Origin: Chrysopogon serrulatus
Taxonomy: Eukaryota > Streptophyta > Magnoliopsida > Poales > Poaceae
Assembly (NCBI GenBank): GCA_015844335.1
Contig: JADLZL010002128.1
Span: forward strand, 186,001 to 250,000
DNA length: 64,000 nucleotides
Reading direction: 5' to 3'
The notes under the pieces were generated by a model that was not told where the DNA came from, did not search any database, and saw nothing but the letters and a program-made list of their open reading frames with translations. The position numbers and the translations under genes were made by a program. Of the stretch, positions 10,384-20,845 are shown in pieces; within the stretch, counting starts at the first letter, position 1, and the number at the start of each line of letters is the position of its first letter.

Positions 10384-10960
10384 TATCTATATCTATATCT
10401 ATATCTATATCACCTATCTATCTATAGCGGGGCTATCTAGCCACCGCAGATCAAGTTTGTTTTTTCTATCTATTTATATCTGTATACTAACATATTCATG
10501 GAAAATGTCTAAAAATTCTCACAGTAAATAAAAAAAGAAAAGTACTTGACCATCCAATTTATAATATAATAATCATCCTGATAAAAAAAATATTGAACAA
10601 AAAGGAAAGTCCTTTTGCAACATGTGCATGCCAATTGTCATCGATTGGATTTTGTGATCTATCTATAGCACCACTCTTATCTATCTATATCTATCTATGT
10701 ATCTATCTATCTATCTCCGTATCTACAACTTTCTGCCTCTCTTAAATATATATAAAAAGTCTCTAGAAATTCTCACAATAAATAGAGAAAAAAATAATTG
10801 GCCATCAATCGATTCTAGGACCAGTTTATAATCATCTCGATAAAAAAGATAGCAGGCCAATACTTTCCAAGCAAACAAAAATGGAAGTCCTTTTGTAACA
10901 GGTGCATGTCAATTGTCATCAATAGGATCGGATCCTATAAGTCTACAACAAAAAACAACT
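10384..10960 (+). repeat. (TATC)n runs and two ~200-bp subrepeats in unit A
   Basis: (TATC)n and (ATATCT)n runs at about 10384-10430, 10660-10720 separate two copies of a subrepeat. Each copy contains GTCT(A)AAAATTCTCACA-like sequence, CCA(T)TTTATAAT.ATC, AGCAAACAAAAA-like sequence, AGTCCTTTTG(C/T)AAC and CAATTGTCATC. Copies sit near 10490-10660 and 10755-10930. Four or more copies of the same subrepeat occur in unit B (near 27120, 27320, 41090 and 42640). Confidence 0.7.
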
Positions 10961-11269
10961 ACTGAGAATTCAAAATTTAAAATTTCAAATTTCAAATGAT
11001 ATTGGACGTTGAAATGATCCATACCAAAGTTGTTATCATAGTCTACAACTTTGCAGTAGATCTGCTTTTCATTTGAAAACATTTAGAGTCCAAAATATCC
11101 AGTTCAAAATTCTCAGATTTTGACATTTATTTTTTAAAATAAAATTGAATCTCTATCGGCTTTATCAAAATTATAGAACTCGACAAAATGTACAACTTTA
11201 TAGTTAAATTTTTTATTTAAAAAGGCAATAATATATAAAAGATAATACTCTTTTCGGTTTATTTGGCTT

Positions 11270-11460
11270 CCTGTAAACCATTAATAGAGATGGGTATCTT
11301 AATACGTCCACCTCTACAAACAGTATTAATAGAGGTGGGCCAAACGGAGGGCATCCTGACCTCCTCTCTAAATAGCCATTAATAGAGACCATTTGGCAGA
11401 CGCGCCCAAAATGTCAGCCTTTGTTAATAGAAAACATCCACCTTTGAAAATAGTTCAAAC
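11270..11460. repeat. Cluster of ATTAATAGAG inverted/direct repeats, possible CACTA-type remnant
   Basis: The words CATTAATAGAGA, TATTAATAGAGG and CACCTCTA occur several times in both orientations over about 190 bp, in the style of a CACTA subterminal region. No CACTA terminus or coding part is attached, so this is only a suggestion. Confidence 0.35.
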
Positions 11461-11675
11461 AACACTAAAAGGATCTTTGATTTGAGTTATCCCTATTGTG
11501 ATTTCATAGAACCGTTTTCATTCCATTTGTTATAGCGGGGATAACACGCGTACACACACATTTTTCTTTCCACGGAGAGAGAACAAGAGCATTGTAAAAG
11601 TGGAAGCATAAGTGAATTGCCAATTGCACTCGTCATCTTGTGATCATCTTCTATTCATATTGATCAATAACTAAG

Positions 11676-13320
11676 TGGCAGGTAAAGAGTTCAAGTGCAA
11701 AAGAGGGGTCAGGCAGGGAGACCCTTTATCTACTATTCTCTTTGCTATTGCTACTGATCTCCTTCAAAGTATCATTAACTTCGAGTATGGGCAAGGGCAT
11801 CTTCCCCCCCACCCCCCCACCCTTCCCCAAAAATCAGATGTTGCCTTTCCTATTGTTCTGTATACAGATGATACTATTCTGATCATGCAGGCATGTGAAG
11901 ATCAGCACCTGTTATGGAAGGAGATTCTGCACAAGATTGCCTTGTCCATTGGCCTAATAGTGAATTATAATAAATCTTGTATTTTCCCTATCAATATTGG
12001 GCATGATAAAGCTTCTGCTTTGGCAAATGCTTTTGGATGTGTGGTTAAGCTCTTTCCCATTCACTTACCTTGGGTTGCCAATGGGTCTCACTGAGCCCCA
12101 AATGAAGGACTATGCTCCACTTATGTGCAGAATTGAAAGAAGGCTCTCAGCTAGCTCTCGGTTTCTACCATATGCTGCAAGATTGCAGCTAGTCAACCCA
12201 GTCATTTCCTCCCTCCCAACATACTATACGCATTCTCTAAAGCTTCATGTAGGAAGTGACTCTAGGAAGAAGGGTTACAATTTGGCTGCCTGGGATTTGG
12301 TTAAGAAACCCAAAAATAAAGGGGTTCTTGGGGTCATCTATTTATGTTTGCAAATTGGTGCCCTTCTGATAAAACAGTTGGACAATTTTTATAGGAAGGA
12401 CAATATACAGTGGATCAATCTCATCTAGCAGAAATACAAAATTGATGAAGTCCCTCATCTTGCAAGAGAAAAAGATTCCTTTTGGTGGAAGGACATCCTG
12501 AGATTCCATAGAAATTATTGTGGTTTTGCTACATGTATTCCCAAGAGAGGTGACACCGGGGTGATCTCATTGAAGGACAAATGCATTCTCAGTCCCTCTC
12601 TTGCCTATTCCAATATGCTAAAGAGCCAAATATCTCTCTCTAGAAGACGAGAAGTGCAGAGTCCTTACTTGATTGCTTTAGAATCCCTATGTCCAGGCAA
12701 GCTTTCGCTGAATTCTTAGCTCTACAGGATGGACTGGCTCTTCTTCATCCTGTCTCTCATGATGTGAAGGAAAGTTGGACCTGCATTTGGGGGCATCAAA
12801 GCAACTCGTCCAGTAGGTATTACCAATATCAGTTCTCCTCCCTGGTCCCTCCTAGATCTGTCACCTGGATTTGAAAGCCAAAGTGTGTCCCAAAACTCAA
12901 GTTCTTCTCTTGATTTCTGCTAAATGATAGACTGAATACTAGAAATATGTTGAGACAAAGATGCAATTCTTGGAAGAGGGATAAAATTGTGCTCTATGTC
13001 ATGATGGCAGGGAGGAAACCGTTGAGCATATTTTCTTTGACTGTCCTTCTTTGGATACGAGATGGTTTTCTATGGGTATTAATTGGCACGAGGATGCTAA
13101 CATTCATGATAAGCTGCATATTGCCAAACAAGTTTCCTACTGCCTTTCTTTATGGAAATGGTAATAATTGGGGCCTGGTGCATTTGGAATGAAAGGAATG
13201 CTCTCATTTTCAATGGGAAAAACCCAATCTTGCCTTCTTCGAAGGCTGCTTTCAAGAACAAAGTTGTGGATCATTTCTACAGGGTGAAGACTTCACTTCA
13301 TCAGTCCATTTAACTGTGGC
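11676..13320 (+). pseudogene. LINE reverse transcriptase, C-terminal half, degenerate
   Basis: The fragment opens inside the RT fingers/palm: GVRQGDPLS near 11705, then the catalytic motif as YTDDT (usual YADD) near 11863. A frameshift near 12070 moves the frame to TYLGLPMGL and a thumb-like region (SASSRFLPYAARLQLVN). Further on, 12890-13190 carries a zf-RVT-like Cys/His region spread over more than one frame (around HIFFDCPSL-type sequence), then residues typical of the LINE C-terminus. The 5' endonuclease and most RT motifs are absent, and several stops break the rest. It is non-functional. Confidence 0.75.
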
Positions 13321-13508
13321 TAAATTCCTTGTAATTTATTTTTTACCTTGTCCTAGCTCCTCCTGTCATGTTAATTTTTGTCCTGCCCCACACCCTCTGT
13401 CTAACCGCAAGTTAGACACCTTTGTAATCTCTGTGTAAGTCTCTTTGTTCTATTTTTATTAATATAAGCCGCCATGGGGCTCTTTGACCAACACTTTCAG
13501 TTCAAAAA
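11676..13508 (+). mobile_element. 5'-truncated LINE (L1-type) insertion
   Basis: A non-LTR retrotransposon fragment with a degenerate reverse transcriptase, a zf-RVT-like region and an A-rich 3' end (near 13504-13510). It is flanked by AATAACTAAG (11666-11675) and AATAACTGAG (13509-13518), a likely 10-bp target duplication with one mismatch. 5' truncation with a flanking duplication is what target-primed reverse transcription produces. Confidence 0.75.
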
Positions 13509-13639
13509 AATAACTGAGTCCAAGCACTCAGTCCATGATCTGAGCAAGGAGGAGATGATGCCTAGTCTAGCATAGGAAAAGGCAGACGTGGTCCCATGGC
13601 CACGATCACCTTGCTGAACTCTCGAAATGGATCATGCAC

Positions 13640-14240
13640 ACATGTACTAGCCTACTGACTAATCCATTTACACTTCTTAACACATCGCCCCCAATCAGTA
13701 CCGATTATATGTGGGAGAAAATTTGGATGCTAATAAAATGGCCAAACATGATAAAGAATTTCCTCTGGAGAATGGCTCACAATTCTAGGTATGTAAAACA
13801 AGTTTGGTGTGAGATGAATTAAATGAGATCAAGGAGTAGCTGGCATGCTATGGGTCAGCGAAGGAAGTAGCGGAGTGTGTACTAAGACTTGATTATGAGC
13901 CCCAAATAAAGGTATTATTTCTCCTAAATAATTGGTGGTATGAGAGATATAGAATGAAAGAAGGGGAAAGGAGTGTAAGAAACATAGACCCTAGCAAGGG
14001 CTTAGGGATTTTGGTGGTTGAATGAAAACATAACCATTAGGACTAACAATGTTTGCTACTGTGCATGGTACACTAGTCCTAGGATGCAAAGGAGGACTTG
14101 AGCTAGGCTACAATGAAAACCAATGGAATCCACACCTCAAATGAAGATGAAAGAGCAGTCATGGAGACACTAAAAAAGATAAGCAAAGAGCTCAAGAAAC
14201 CAGATTCCAGTTGGGCCGGCACTATAAGAATTTAGGCCCA
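13640..14240 (+). pseudogene. Second LINE remnant: zf-RVT and RNase H-like C-terminus
   Basis: 13710-13800 encodes a WEKIWMLIKWPNMIKNFLWRM block, the junction before the LINE zinc-finger domain. 13900-13975 encodes LLNNWWYERYRMKEGERS, a typical start of the LINE RNase H linker. Stops and frameshifts are frequent. It could be an older LINE insertion next to the one ending at 13508; no poly-A or target duplication was identified. Confidence 0.55.
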
Positions 14241-14714
14241 TTTGTCAGTGTTTGTTGTCTACATGAAATTCCACTTGTCCTTCTACATGTCTATCTTATT
14301 TTTGCCCCATCCCTTCCACTCTCTATCTTTGACTAAGTTTAAAAAATATGATGACACCAACAATAATATCAAATAAATGCATTATGAAGATGTGTTTCAC
14401 TGTAGACTCAACAAGAGTAATTGTTGTTGTCTTTTATTGTGTGGAAATTTGATTCTGTATATGTTTGGCGCATTTTCCCATGAACGTAGTGAATATGATT
14501 GTGTTAATCATGTTCAATCCAAAAGGTTTCTTAAAAATTTGTGCAGGAGACATGTAATTAGCTAAGGTATGAATGTGTGCCCTAATATCTTTGATTTTGA
14601 CTCGACTAGAGTCTTCAAAATGGTCAAGTCGTTAACATTTTTACAGCTCCGCATGATACTCACCTAGCATAGTAGGTGAAGCATAGGATACTGCTCAATG
14701 AAATGAAAATGATG
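14241..14714. other. Spacer, nothing recognised
   Basis: About 470 bp of AT-rich sequence. A 62-codon frame at 14377-14565 shows no known domain. No RNA gene or terminal repeat was found. Confidence 0.35.
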
Positions 14715-14716
14715 TA

Positions 14717-14980
14717 TTCCTACATTCCAAATTATAAATCATGCATTACAACTTTTTTTTGAAAAATCAAAGCATCTGAAGTTTGACCAAAATTAAAGAT
14801 AGAATTAGAAAGATTTATAACATCAAATAGATATACTATAAAAATATAATTTATGAAGAATCTAATGGGTACTTATTTGGTATCATAAATGTTATTATTT
14901 TTTATATAAGTTTGGTCGAACTTTTAAGATGCTTTGACTCTGCAAGAAAGTTGGAATGACATAATTTGGGATGGAGAAAA
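14717..14980. mobile_element. Stowaway-type MITE (264 bp)
   Basis: The ends are imperfect inverted repeats: TTCCTACATTCCAAATTATA on the left, and on the right AATTTGGGATGGAGAA, the reverse of TTCTCCATCCCAAATT. TA flanks both sides (14715-14716 and 14981-14982). The inner part holds the AAGTTTGACC / GGTCGAACTTT mirror pair usual for grass Stowaway/Tc1-mariner MITEs. Confidence 0.75.
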
Positions 14981-15009
14981 TATATCTTTGGTATAAAGAA
15001 GGCACCTAG

Positions 15010-15435
15010 AATATTAAATGTATTCTTATCTGTTCATAATAAATGTTTACTATATCTTGTAAACATGTCTAGCAACATCTTTATCTTCCACTATATAGTC
15101 TAGCAATATCTGTACCTTCCACTATATCTTGTGAACGATGGTAAGCTCTTCCCACCATACCACTAAACCATTGCATGTTTCCTATATAATATAGTGACCT
15201 ATGTTGATACCGTGCCAAGCAACACCTGGTACCTCAGTGTAATGATGATGGTGCGTGGGAGAGAGCATAATGATGATGGTGCGTGGGAGAGGAGAGATTC
15301 TACTTGTTCTCGTAGTATGTGCCATAGTTTTTCTCCAACCGCCAGTGATGGCAAAAATATCCGACATGTACCAGCACGCAGAAGAGAGAGATTCTAATGG
15401 AATGTAGACTATTCCTTTTGGAAGCAGAGTCCAGT
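15010..15435 (+). repeat. Unit B, first piece (paralogue of 9605-9970)
   Basis: It matches unit A through the leader, the micro-ORF and the following GAGTCCAG. At 15436 it is interrupted by CACTA-2 and resumes at 26433. A 28-bp local duplication (around AATGATGATGGTGCGTGGGA at 15241 and 15269) is specific to this copy. Confidence 0.75.
15270..15407 (+). CDS. Small putatively secreted peptide, copy B (45 aa)
   Basis: The ORF runs from ATG (15270; further ATGs at 15273 and 15276) to TAG (15405-15407). It has a basic N-terminus (MMMVRGRGE), a strong hydrophobic core (ILLVLVVCAIVFL), a QPPVMA cleavage-like site, and a mature tail KISDMYQHAEERDSNGM. It is a textbook signal peptide followed by a very short acidic/basic tail. 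A TATA-like CTATATAATATAG lies near 15182. CACTA-2 is inserted only 28 bp after the stop, so any 3' UTR of this copy is displaced by 11 kb. The family is not recognised. Signal-peptide character is well supported; expression is unknown. Confidence 0.4.
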   Translation: MMMVRGRGEILLVLVVCAIVFLQPPVMAKISDMYQHAEERDSNGM

Positions 15436-15745
15436 CACTAGTACACAGAGTATTTGTGTTGACGGTGGGGTTTCATTTTTACAGGCGGTTTTAGTTGTCA
15501 AACGCCTCTGCAAATGGACCAGCGCTCCCTAGCCTCAGAACCGCCAGTGGAAAAGTAATATCACTGGCGGTTCATTGTGCCAACTGCCAGTGCAAATGGT
15601 AACATTTACACTAGCGGTTTGCATAATGAACCGCCAGTGATAATGACCATTATCACTGGCGGTTGCTAACACCAGCCGCCTGTGAAAACAGTGGCCATTT
15701 TCACAGGCGGTTGGCTTATGTTAACCGTCTGTGCTGTTATTCTCC
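15436..15745. repeat. Left TIR and subterminal repeats of CACTA-2
   Basis: After the TIR, about eight copies of a word like CACTGGCGGTT or its reverse, AACCGCCAGTG, occur at about 15480-15735, many as head-to-head pairs that would form hairpins. A CCTAAATATACCCCC TATA-like stretch follows at about 15745 and a pyrimidine-rich leader begins, which fits the TNP2 promoter. Confidence 0.85.
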
Positions 15746-16767
15746 TAAATATACCCCCTTCTTCCTCCTCTCCACCTCCAATAGAACTGTAGTCCGAGCA
15801 CAGTGCCATGGCTGGAGCTTTGGAGGTCCAGATTTGAGGCAATACAAGGGGAGAGGTTTTGATCCTGATTTATTTGGAGGAGGTAGCTAAAAAAGGTTAG
15901 TTTATGTGTTTCTTGCCTCATTTTCTTCTTTTTCCTCAATTCCCACCACTTTAGAGATCTAGGGTTTCACCTCAAGAGAGAGAAGAGCTCAAGAGAGAGT
16001 AGAGTAGCTAGGTTTTTTTTTTCAATAATTCTAGTCACTTTTTTATTTAGTTTAATTAGCTAGTAGTTATGCTTTTAGCTAGGTTGTTATTAATTAATCT
16101 AGTTTTAGTTATTTTGAATTTTTCTAGATCTTGAGGCTTTGAATTACTTTTTGTTTAATTATTTAGTTATGTTTCATTAAATTAAGTAGTGGTGAGGCTT
16201 TTATTAGGGTTTTAGTTACTAGTTTTGCTTTAATTTTTTAGTTTCATCTAAGAAATTGATGTTTTAATTATTTTGTTATGTTTATTCATATTTAGTTTAA
16301 TTAGCTAGTAGTGATGCTTTTTAGCTTGGTTGTAGATAATTAATCTAGTTTTAGTTGTTTAGAATTTTTTTTAGATCTTGAGGCTTTGAATTAGTTTTTG
16401 TTTAATTATTTAGTTATGTTTCGTTAAATTAAGTAGTGGTGAGGCTTTTATTAGGGTTTTAATTACTAGTCTTGCTTTAATTTTTTGGTTTCATATAATA
16501 AATTGATGCTTTAATTATTTTGTTATATATTATTTAATAAAGTATTGCTAGTTATTTTATTAGTAACATGTCTTGCTCGGATTTGTATTATTTCAGAAAT
16601 ATACAAGTGAGGAGTCATTTTCATCTATATAAACTCTTTTTTTGAACGAGTGTATTGATTATATAAAGGTTAGTTAATAATTAATATAAATAAACATCTA
16701 TGTCTACTTTGTAGTGTTTATAATTAATATAAATAAACATCTATATATACTCTTTTTAACAGTAACG
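15746..16767 (+). other. Leader and AT-rich intron of the CACTA-2 transposase
   Basis: A CT-rich leader (15755-15790) is followed by about 800 bp of AT-rich sequence that contains a direct repeat. The TAGTTTAATTAGCTAGTAGT-type block at 16045-16220 recurs at 16290-16460, so a segment of about 240 bp is tandemly duplicated. No coding signal was found. Confidence 0.55.
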
Positions 16768-19700
16768 ATGGATAGAGCCTTACGGATGTATAACTTAGAA
16801 AGAGTAGATCCATCATGCATACGAGGTTCGAAGTTTATCGATGCTTTGCGAAAAACCATGCTTTGAAAACACAGAAGAAACACATATATTACCCTTGCTT
16901 AGATTGCAGGAATATTGTTGTTTTTGAAGACACAAAACCAATCTTAAATCATTTGGTCTGCCGAGAATTTATGGAAGATTACTTGATTTAGACAAAGCAT
17001 GGAGAGGGTAGCTCTACGCCGTATACGCTTGGAGACCCTGCGAACCTCGGAGCGAATGGCCCATATATGTTTGTTGATGATATTAGTCAGTTCCTACATG
17101 AGATTCATCACCATTGTCCCCAGCAGAGTGAACATGTTGTGCCTGATGTTCATGATGATACGAATGTTGGAGGAACCGAGGACAACAGAACTAAAATATT
17201 GGATGAAGATGCGGAACTGATGGCTGCACTATTGCGTCGTCATACAGATCCATCAATGTTCTTTATGAAAGGTATGGAGGCCTTGGAGAAGGCAGCAACA
17301 GAGCCATTGTACGATGAGACTAAAGGTTGTACCAAAGAGTTCACAACTTTACGGTCTGTGCTGAAGCTGTTGATGTTGAAAGCAAGATATGGATGGTCCG
17401 ATGTCAGCTTCGATGCATTATTGAGTACTTTCAGAGATATGTTTCCAAAGGAGAACAAAGTGCCTGCTAACACGTACTATGCAAAGAAGCTAATCAGTCC
17501 ACTTACTATGAGTGTCCAGAAGATCCACGCTTGTCGAAATCACTGTATCCTATATCGAGGTGATTACAAAGACTTGGACAACTGTCCAAATTGTGGTGCA
17601 AGTCGGTACAAGATGAAAAAGGACTATCTACAAGAAGAGAATACAGCCTCCATTTCTAAAGGGAAAAAGAGAAAGAAGGCTCAATAGAGTTCAAAACCCT
17701 GCACTAAAGAAAATAAAGAAGAAGACTACTACGCACAGAGAAGGGTTTCTGCTATGGTCATGTGGTACCTTCCAGTAGTAGATCGGTTGAGGTGTTTGTT
17801 CGCAAACCCTGAGGATGCAGAGCTTATGACTTGGCATGCTTCTATTAAGCATAAAGTAGATGGAAAGCTTTGACATCCTGCAGATGGCAAGCAATGGCAA
17901 AAATTCAATGAGGACCACCCAGAATTTGCTAAGGAGACAAGAAATGTCAGGTTCGCACTGTATACCGATGGAATGAATCCCTTTACTGAAAGGGGCAGTA
18001 AGCACAGCACATGGCCGGTGATCCTCACCATCTACAATCTCCCTCCACACTTGCTATAAAAGCAAAAATATCTTTTGCTAACCATTCTTATTTCTGGACC
18101 TACACAACCTGGTGTTGACATGGATGTATTCTTGGAGCCATTAATGGAGAAAATGAGAATATTATGGGATACGGGTGTTGACGTGTTGGACGCTTATCGG
18201 AAAGAGTCATTCACACTGAGAGCAATTATTTTTGTTACGATCAATGATTACCTTGCTCTCTTTGTATTGTCAGGACAGTTCAAGGGCAAGGTTGATTGTG
18301 TAGTATGCTTGGATGAAACATTTTATGTGTCCCTCAGTGCCTCCAACAAGATAGTGTACATGAGACACATGCGTTTCTTATCACAAGGTCATAGGTACCG
18401 CTTGCGAAAGATGGATAAGTACTTTGACAATCATGATGAACTAAGGTCCACTGCTCCATCAGGTAATAGTAAAGGTCACAGAGTATATGAGATAGTTAAG
18501 AACGTCAAGTTTGTATTTGGTAAGAAGACAAAAGATGGAAAAGTAAGAAAGGATATAAAGCCAACTCCTGGGGCTACATTCAAGAAGATGTCAATTTTCT
18601 TTTAAGTACTTGCCATATTGGAATGAGCTTGACGTACGACACGCGGTTGATGGTATGCACATCCAGAAGAATGTGTTTGAAAGTATAATTGGTACCTTGC
18701 TAGACATAAAGGGCAAGACAAAGGAAGGATTGAGTTCACGTCAGGACCTGGTCAATTTGAAGATTAAACCTGAACTTCACCTGGTATTGCTAGATAATGG
18801 AAAGTACCACCTCCCAGCAGCAAGCTACAACTTGAGCACAGATGAGAAACATGCCATGTGCGTGTGGTTGAAGAAATTGAAAGTTCCAGCTAGATTCTGC
18901 TCCAACATTAAGAGCATTGTGTCAATGAAGGACCTTACACTCACCAACTACAACTCACATGATTGTCATGTGATGCTGACAACTTTCCTCCCTATTGTCA
19001 TCAGGGCTATAAGTCCAGTGTTCTTAAAGATGGCAATCACACGGTTGTGCTTCTTTTTTAACGAGATATCACAAAAGGTAATTGATCAAGAGCAGTTGGA
19101 GTCTCTTTAGGAATTCGCAGTGGAGACATTGTCACAACTTGAGATGTGTTTCCCGCCTTCTTTCTTCGATATAATGGTACACCTTGTCGTGCATTTGGTG
19201 CCACAAATACAGGCATTGGGTCCTATGTATTTGCATGAGATGTGGACATATGAGCGTTTCATGTCAATTCTTAATGGGTACATAGCTACTCGTGCTCGTC
19301 CTGAGGCATCTATGATAAAGGGATACACTACCAAAGAGGCCATTGAGTCCGGAGGTCCATTCTGCAACACTTGCCTAAAAGACCAAATTGCAATAGGTTT
19401 GCCTCCATCTCGACATGAGGGTAGACTATATGGGTGTGGGAGGATGGGTCGGAAATCATTCATCCCGTCGGACTACAATATTGTCCTCGAGGCGCATCAT
19501 AGCATCCTACATCAGCTCTCAATAATGGATCCTCTGATCAAACAACACATACAAGAGCTAAGCGATCAGAACCCTGGGCAAACAGAGGATTGGGTATCGA
19601 AGGAACATAAGCGTCGATTCACCACATGGCTAATGGAGCAGAACATTCCAAATGGAGACACAATTGAGCAACAAACTATCAAGAGGTTGGCAGCTGGACC

Positions 19701-20279
19701 ATCTCGCCAGGTCACATCATGGCAGACCTTTGACATTAGTGGCCTCACATTTTGTACTACTTCTAGGGACAAAAAGAGCATGGCGCAAAAAACAGTGGTG
19801 TTCGTTGTGAGGCCATAGATGATTCGGATGAAACCGCTACATACTTTGGCTTCATTGAGGAGATATGGGAACTAGACTATGATTCATTTAAGACGTCTGT
19901 GTTTCGATGCCAATGGATTGATGACAACCATATCACCGTGGATAACTATGGCTTGAGAGTTCTTGATCTAAGTAAAGTAGGCTACAAGGATGATCCTTGG
20001 ATCCTTGTTAACCGTGCTGCACATGTCTTCTATGCCGAACAGATCCTTTGTAAAGAAGAGAAGAAAAGTAGCGACAAGACAAAGCATATAGTTCTTCCTG
20101 GAAAGCAACAAGCTATAGGAGTTGATGGTGTAATTGACCTAGATGACTTCAACCACTTCGGACTCATGTCTCTCTTCAATGATCATCAAGTAAAGATTAG
20201 AAATGTTGAGCGAAATATCTCCAAGAATTCATTACCATGGGTGCGCCATGATGGAGAAGGAAGAATAGTAGCTGGCTAG
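16768..20279 (+). pseudogene. TNP2-type CACTA transposase, degenerate (CACTA-2)
   Basis: It starts at the ATG at 16768 (MDRALRMYNLERVD), followed by a frameshifted Transpos_assoc domain to about 17010. 17067-17687 is open (linker with ELMAALLRRHTDPSMFF, KARYGWSD, CRNHCILYRGDYKDLD). The TNP2 core spans about 17755-19107 (FALYTDGMNPF, LTIYNLPPHLL, FVTINDYLALFVLSGQFKG, HAVDGMHIQKNVFESIIG). DUF4218 begins at 19120 (PPSFFDIMVHLVVHL) and DUF4216 runs from about 19800 to 20279 (VDNYGLRVLDLSKVGYKDDPW). Stops at 17685, 17871 and 19108 are shared with CACTA-1. A stop at 18056, and frameshifts near 16850, 18600 and 19800, are private. It is not functional as written. Confidence 0.88.
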
Positions 20280-20424
20280 GTAGATTTTGTATTAGTCAAT
20301 GCCTTATGTAACAATTTATCGGTTATAATTTGTACTGATAAATTGGTATCCCTTGGTATTGCTCTTCAACTTATTTAAGTCCTTTTGTTTCTACTTCTTT
20401 AAGTCTTTTTTTATGCTTTGTAAA

Positions 20425-20665
20425 AGAAATATCCTAAAAGAAATAATACTAAAAAAATTCTCTATATCCTAAAATAAATAATCCTAAAAGAAATTCTCTA
20501 TATCCTAAAAGAAATAATCCTAAAAGAAATTCTCTATATCCTAAAAGAAATAATCCTAAAAGAAATTCTCTATATCCTAAAAGAAATAATCCTAAAAGAA
20601 ATTCTCTATATCCTAAAAGAAATAATCATAAAAGAAATTCTCTGTATCCTAAAATAAATAAACCA
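20425..20665 (+). repeat. 36-bp tandem repeat, about six copies
   Basis: The TTCTC word recurs at 20494, 20530, 20566, 20602 and 20638, an exact 36-bp period. The unit is built from AATCCTAAAAGAAA and TTCTCTATATCCTAAAAG. The array lies just after the transposase gene and just before an internal block of subterminal repeats. Confidence 0.9.
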
Positions 20666-20669
20666 AGAA

Positions 20670-20845
20670 GCCATTTTCACAGGCGGTTGACATTGTCAAC
20701 CGCCGGTGAAGATCATCTTCACGGCCGGTTGTCGATGTCAACCGCCGGTGAAATGATCTTCACTGGCGGTTGACATTTGTCAACCGCCTATGAAGATTTC
20801 GTCCTTGGCGGTTGTCATTGTCAACCGCCGGTGAAGATGGAATTC
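20670..20845. repeat. Internal copy of CACTA subterminal repeats
   Basis: Eight alternating words of the type GGCGGTTGACA(T)TGTCAACCGCCGGTGAAGA are packed in about 170 bp between the two genes of CACTA-2. They are the same class as the terminal blocks (15480-15735 and 26160-26420). A TATATATA box (20845-20854) follows. The block therefore looks like a second promoter/binding array for the downstream gene, or the fossil end of another element. Confidence 0.75.

Larger units (their letters stand above)
9605..11170 (+). repeat. Repeat unit A (~1.6 kb), paralogous to split unit B
   Basis: This stretch matches, in the same order, three separated pieces: 15010-15435, 26433-27543 and 41067-43085. 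Shared landmarks are the ACTATATCTTGT(A/G)AAC leader, the signal-peptide ORF (9815-9943), the CTGATCCAT(T)TTAT(A/G)CTAATATAT segment, the GGCCATGG(C/T)GT...AAACTGCA segment, (TATC)n runs, two copies of an approximately 200-bp subrepeat, and the closing ACAAAGTTGTT segment. It was probably created by a local duplication before the insertions that broke unit B. Confidence 0.75.
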
